A stretch of DNA of 10,456 nt. It comes from Saccoglossus kowalevskii (Eukaryota; Hemichordata; Enteropneusta; Harrimaniidae). Below the pieces are notes generated by a model. The model was not told where the DNA came from, did not search any database, and saw only the letters and a program-made list of their open reading frames with translations. Below, in pieces: positions 7,626-10,456 of this stretch. Every line of letters begins with the position of its first letter. The first letter of the stretch is position 1. Location of the stretch: the NCBI RefSeq assembly GCF_000003605.2, contig NW_003141310.1, positions 283,839 to 294,294 of the forward strand, given 5' to 3'. The position numbers and the translations under genes were made by a program.

Positions 7626-7642
7626 AAATTAATTAGTGAGTT

Positions 7643-9160
7643 AGTTATTGTGTGAATCTTAAGATATCAGTTATGTGCCGCGTGTAATTCATTTAACATG
7701 ACAAACCAAGGCACATTGATATAGAGGCGTGTACACGTGTTACAATGAGACGTTTTAATTCTATTGAAATAAGTTTTTTTATGACAGCTTCTACTTTACT
7801 ACTCCCAGCATGAAAACGATATTCATAAATAGCTGTTTTAACAAATAATAAATAATACAACAATGATATTCAATCTGAGATATCAGTGGAAATTTCCATT
7901 TACACTAAATACATACAATCACCGTGATTGGTTATGTGGGTATTTGGGGTGTCGCCACAGGTTGTAAATATCAATGAATATATATATATATATGTCAAAA
8001 CCAGTCTTGAGGTAATATTGTAATATTGTATATATGAACAGATGTTGTATATAAACTGAATATAGCTCTCCATGCTCAAAGAACGAATCTACATGCTGTG
8101 TCAAAGTCCTCATGATAAAATGTTATTGAATCAATGAATTCTGTATACTGGAAATGTACAAATCTACTTCGCCATGGTCAATGTCATGTCGTCCGCAACA
8201 CGCACACTGCCAACTTGAAAGATGTGAACTCTGACCTGTAAGGTGTTGTGTGATAATCTTTCAAATAATAACCAATATTTGTCCTAGATTGGCAGATTAG
8301 TCCCTCGTTGATTATTAAATGCTTCAGTAGTAGTATATGGCTCGGTGTTACATAGTTTAGGTGGTCTGACAGAAAATGAATGAGTTCAGGTTCCTGAACC
8401 AAGTACTGCTAAAACTTCTGTGCTTTTATAACATTTTATGGTTATTGTCGATTAACTATGTCGTAGTTCGTTGATTATTTCAACAAATGTACATGATATT
8501 TATGTGCAATAATGGAATATTCGGTTATTACTTGATACAGGACAGTGAAATGACAATGTGTCAAGCCATGAGGCCACATTTTTGTTACAATGACTCTCGG
8601 AATATTTAAAACGGTTAAACCCAGGAAAGTACTGCAATCATTGAATTCACACCTGTTATCAGTATTTTATCGAGCGGGGTAATTTTTTACAACACCCGGG
8701 GACACGAGTTTCAAACCGTATACGAACCTATCACAATTATTATTTATGGCAACAATAAACACTGCATACAATCTTATAAATGATTTCAATATATATGACA
8801 GCAAACGTTCATGAAATGAATGATTCGTATAGACATACGAATAATATTTGTGAGGTTAGGGGGTCAGCTGAAAGATGATTTAGTAACAGAGTTGATATTA
8901 ACCACGCACACAGGCGTTGATGGGATTTTTCCATTCTACGTGTTTGCGATAAGATAGCGATGGTACGAATAGGAACAATATACATACTGCCACATGATTA
9001 GTTTGCATTTTCCTCTGATCTAGCTATAGATTCATTATATTTTTGTGTATTCAAGTGATAATGAAGATTTTATTGACAAATGTATTGACAACAAAAATGT
9101 GCAATACGATTATATGCTGTACTTGGCCATTGAACTCAAGCTGGTTTTTCCTCGTGTCTT
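7643..9160. other. SLC6 intron 1, first part, no exon seen
   Basis: I looked for the expected next SLC6 exon, which should open with the end of the NGGG motif and read on as (A/G)FLIPY, and did not find it. The open frames at 7919-8113 and 8184-8402 (both minus) show no domain and are AT-driven. Nothing else is supported. Confidence 0.5.
7978..7993. repeat. (AT)n microsatellite in intron 1
   Basis: Eight AT units, followed nearby by AATATTGTAATATTGT, a short direct duplication around 8013-8029. No function is suggested. Confidence 0.85.
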
Positions 9161-9166
9161 ACTAAC

Positions 9167-9196
9167 CTTTCTATAGTAAGACCATAACAAAGCCAT
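9167..9196 (-). CDS. Tiny candidate first exon, unrecognised product
   Basis: On the minus strand, GAAGATGGCT opens a frame reading MALLWSYYRK that ends at a donor AAG|GTTAGT (GT at 9166-9165, phase 0). An ETS core lies about 55 bases upstream of the start in the matching orientation. The context is that of a short first exon of a housekeeping-type gene lying antisense inside SLC6 intron 1. The frame also stays open past the donor for a further 18 codons. Ten codons cannot be identified by homology, and no second exon was found to the left. It may well be chance. Confidence 0.2.
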
Positions 9197-9248
9197 CTTC
9201 CATTAGTCCTTATTCGAACGTAATCCGAAAACGGGGACTTATAATTTC

Positions 9249-9256
9249 ACTTCCGG
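9249..9256 (-). promoter_or_regulatory. ETS/GABP-type site ACTTCCGG
   Basis: CACTTCCGGT is an excellent match to the ETS-family consensus (CCGGAAGT on the minus strand), a frequent element of TATA-less animal promoters. A CpG-containing ATGCGTGCGCC follows at about 9263-9273. It could drive the minus-strand candidate exon at 9196 or an unseen + strand transcript. Confidence 0.4.
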
Positions 9257-9262
9257 TAGTCC

Positions 9263-9878
9263 ATGCGTGCGCCGTCCTCTCACGTATCTCAGATATGCCT
9301 GGGTCGATTTCATTGTAACATCACGCACACATGTCATAGGAAAAATAAAGGAAGGAATCATACAAATAAAGTGCCCTCTCCGGTTTGTACCGTGTTTTAT
9401 GTGTATGTGAATAATTATTTGGCACTAATGTTAACAGTCATTAAATACTGCACGGAGACTTGTCATTGAAAATGACAAATGTTTCAGTCACCATTGTTGA
9501 GGCTTAGGTCGACGATGACATCGCATCTAACTTTTTGGCCAGCTACTATCTTTGCAAATCATTGCCAATCCTCACAAGATCAGTAACTCGCGTCACATGC
9601 CATTATCTAATAAGACACATTCTAATTGGTCGAGAAATGCCGTTCTAGGCGAACTGACTGAACACGACTCAGATGATTTAGTTGCTCAGGTGTGGCATTG
9701 TGAGTGTAATTTGAGGGGATGTCACCGGCGACCGGACCCTCTAACAACATCATATTTAATCGGATCGGGTGGTTAGTATAAACAATGCGGCGTCTGTCCA
9801 CTCTGGCATTACACGTAATAAACCGGCGTTTAAACGATGTTATAAGTAATGTATTGTATAAATATGACATTGTCAACC
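9263..9878. other. Open but unrecognised frames within SLC6 intron 1
   Basis: Frames are open over 9263-9469 (+), 9552-9776 (+) and 9622-9912 (-). The last two overlap, giving about 150 bases without stops on both strands in a somewhat GC-richer patch. I recognise no domain. A CTCAG|GTGTGG donor-like site lies near 9685-9695 within the second frame. CGTTTAAACG at 9827-9836 is a perfect palindrome. I cannot support a gene here. Confidence 0.3.
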
Positions 9879-9894
9879 AGTGTGATATCACACT
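9879..9894. repeat. Perfect 16-base palindrome
   Basis: AGTGTGATATCACACT equals its own reverse complement with no spacer. The half-site TCACACT resembles a T-box core in divergent orientation. A gapless 16-base palindrome is unlikely by chance in 10 kb (a given centre succeeds with probability 4 to the power -8). It may be a dimer-binding site; no partner motif is evident. Confidence 0.8.
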
Positions 9895-10042
9895 AACCAT
9901 CACCCCACTCATAGATTGTCATGTATTCTGCCCGCCATATTAATTTGTGTAACTCTTATCTTTAATAACATAATTACCAACTCATATGCTAGCAGGTAAA
10001 TGATATTTACCTTATAGTTTAAAACATGGTGATTGATAAAAG

Positions 10043-10077
10043 TATAAAAGCAGCACGAAAAAAGTTTTGGTCAGACT
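10043..10077 (+). promoter_or_regulatory. TATA box with correctly spaced initiator in SLC6 intron 1
   Basis: TATAAAAG (10043-10050) is a canonical TATA box. TCAGACT (10071-10077) fits the initiator consensus; its A at 10073 is exactly 30 bases after the first T of the TATA box, the standard spacing. A GTAAGA donor at 10111-10116 follows 38 bases after the presumed start, so a short non-coding first exon (10073-10110) can be drawn. No downstream promoter element is evident. It could make an alternative SLC6 transcript or a separate RNA. Confidence 0.45.
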
Positions 10078-10116
10078 GGAATCTCAGAGGCACTTTGGGA
10101 CAATTGTGAAGTAAGA

Positions 10117-10456
10117 ATATACCATGAAGAAACGATAAAATTGAAAGATTATCAGTCAGTTGCATTGCGAGTCCACAACACTGAACGTATGCTAATTACA
10201 GTCGTACAAAAGACTGTACGCTTCGAGCTTCTAGTTCTAAGGTGTATATTTTTCGATCACCGGATTCCATAGTATCACAGTCTATAGAAGCTCCACACGC
10301 TGTGGTCGATATTGTACCTTTCCTTTGGCCAATTTTTCATCAGGAGGAACTCAATCTTGAAGTCATCTAACTTGAGACGTTGCACAGTCATTGCATTAGA
10401 AAATTCTGAGTTACAATAGCGGTTTACAATATGTAATGTTGCTAATACAATATCAG
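10117..10456. other. End of window, nothing supported
   Basis: No coding exon or long repeat is seen. The ATG at 10123 reads only four codons before a stop. The next SLC6 exon is not reached. Confidence 0.5.

Noticed and set aside
9622-9912. 96-codon minus-strand frame overlapping a 74-codon + strand frame
   Set aside because: Neither product resembles a known family. Overlapping stop-free stretches of this size occur by chance in GC-richer patches; no start context or splice evidence decides between them.

Overview
The window looks like animal nuclear DNA. It is AT-rich, mostly non-coding, and carries microsatellites, homopolymer runs and eukaryotic splice signals. Its one secure gene segment is the first coding exon of an SLC6 transporter (sodium- and chloride-dependent neurotransmitter/amino-acid symporter). 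The composition and the invertebrate look of the SLC6 tail and TM1 suggest a marine invertebrate, perhaps a lophotrochozoan such as a mollusc. That taxonomic guess is an inference, not a reading.

Layout. Positions 1-2000 are non-coding with small inverted repeats and a perfect CRE octamer. Positions 2000-2760 hold a T11-G11 tract, a long AT-rich hairpin and a CpG-richer patch with an X-box-like site, a CRE-like site and a 69-base foldback. Around 3480-3670 a short promoter-like segment leads into a candidate first coding exon on the + strand. This exon begins MATLTVAQIKEYEL and ends in a splice donor, and its spacing of residues resembles the start of phytanoyl-CoA dioxygenase-domain proteins. 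Positions 4690-5030 carry a G11 run and a degenerate repeated motif, possibly part of an interspersed repeat. Positions 5030-6890 show nothing coding that I can support. A 47-base tandem duplication lies just upstream of the SLC6 exon.

The SLC6 exon (7134-7446) encodes an acidic cytosolic tail plus the whole of TM1, and ends at a phase-1 donor. From 7447 to the end of the window is intron 1 if the gene is intact; no second exon is visible. The donor region has itself been tandemly duplicated about 46 bases downstream, giving a second donor-like copy inside the intron. The intron also holds a homeodomain-type palindrome, an ETS-type site facing a tiny minus-strand candidate exon, a perfect 16-base palindrome, and a well-spaced TATA box and initiator near 10043-10077.

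No operons, CRISPR arrays, rRNA, tRNA or complete mobile elements were seen. The genes cannot be shown to work together. The most rewarding items are the duplicated splice-donor segment, the solitary first exon at 3603 and the intronic TATA/initiator promoter.
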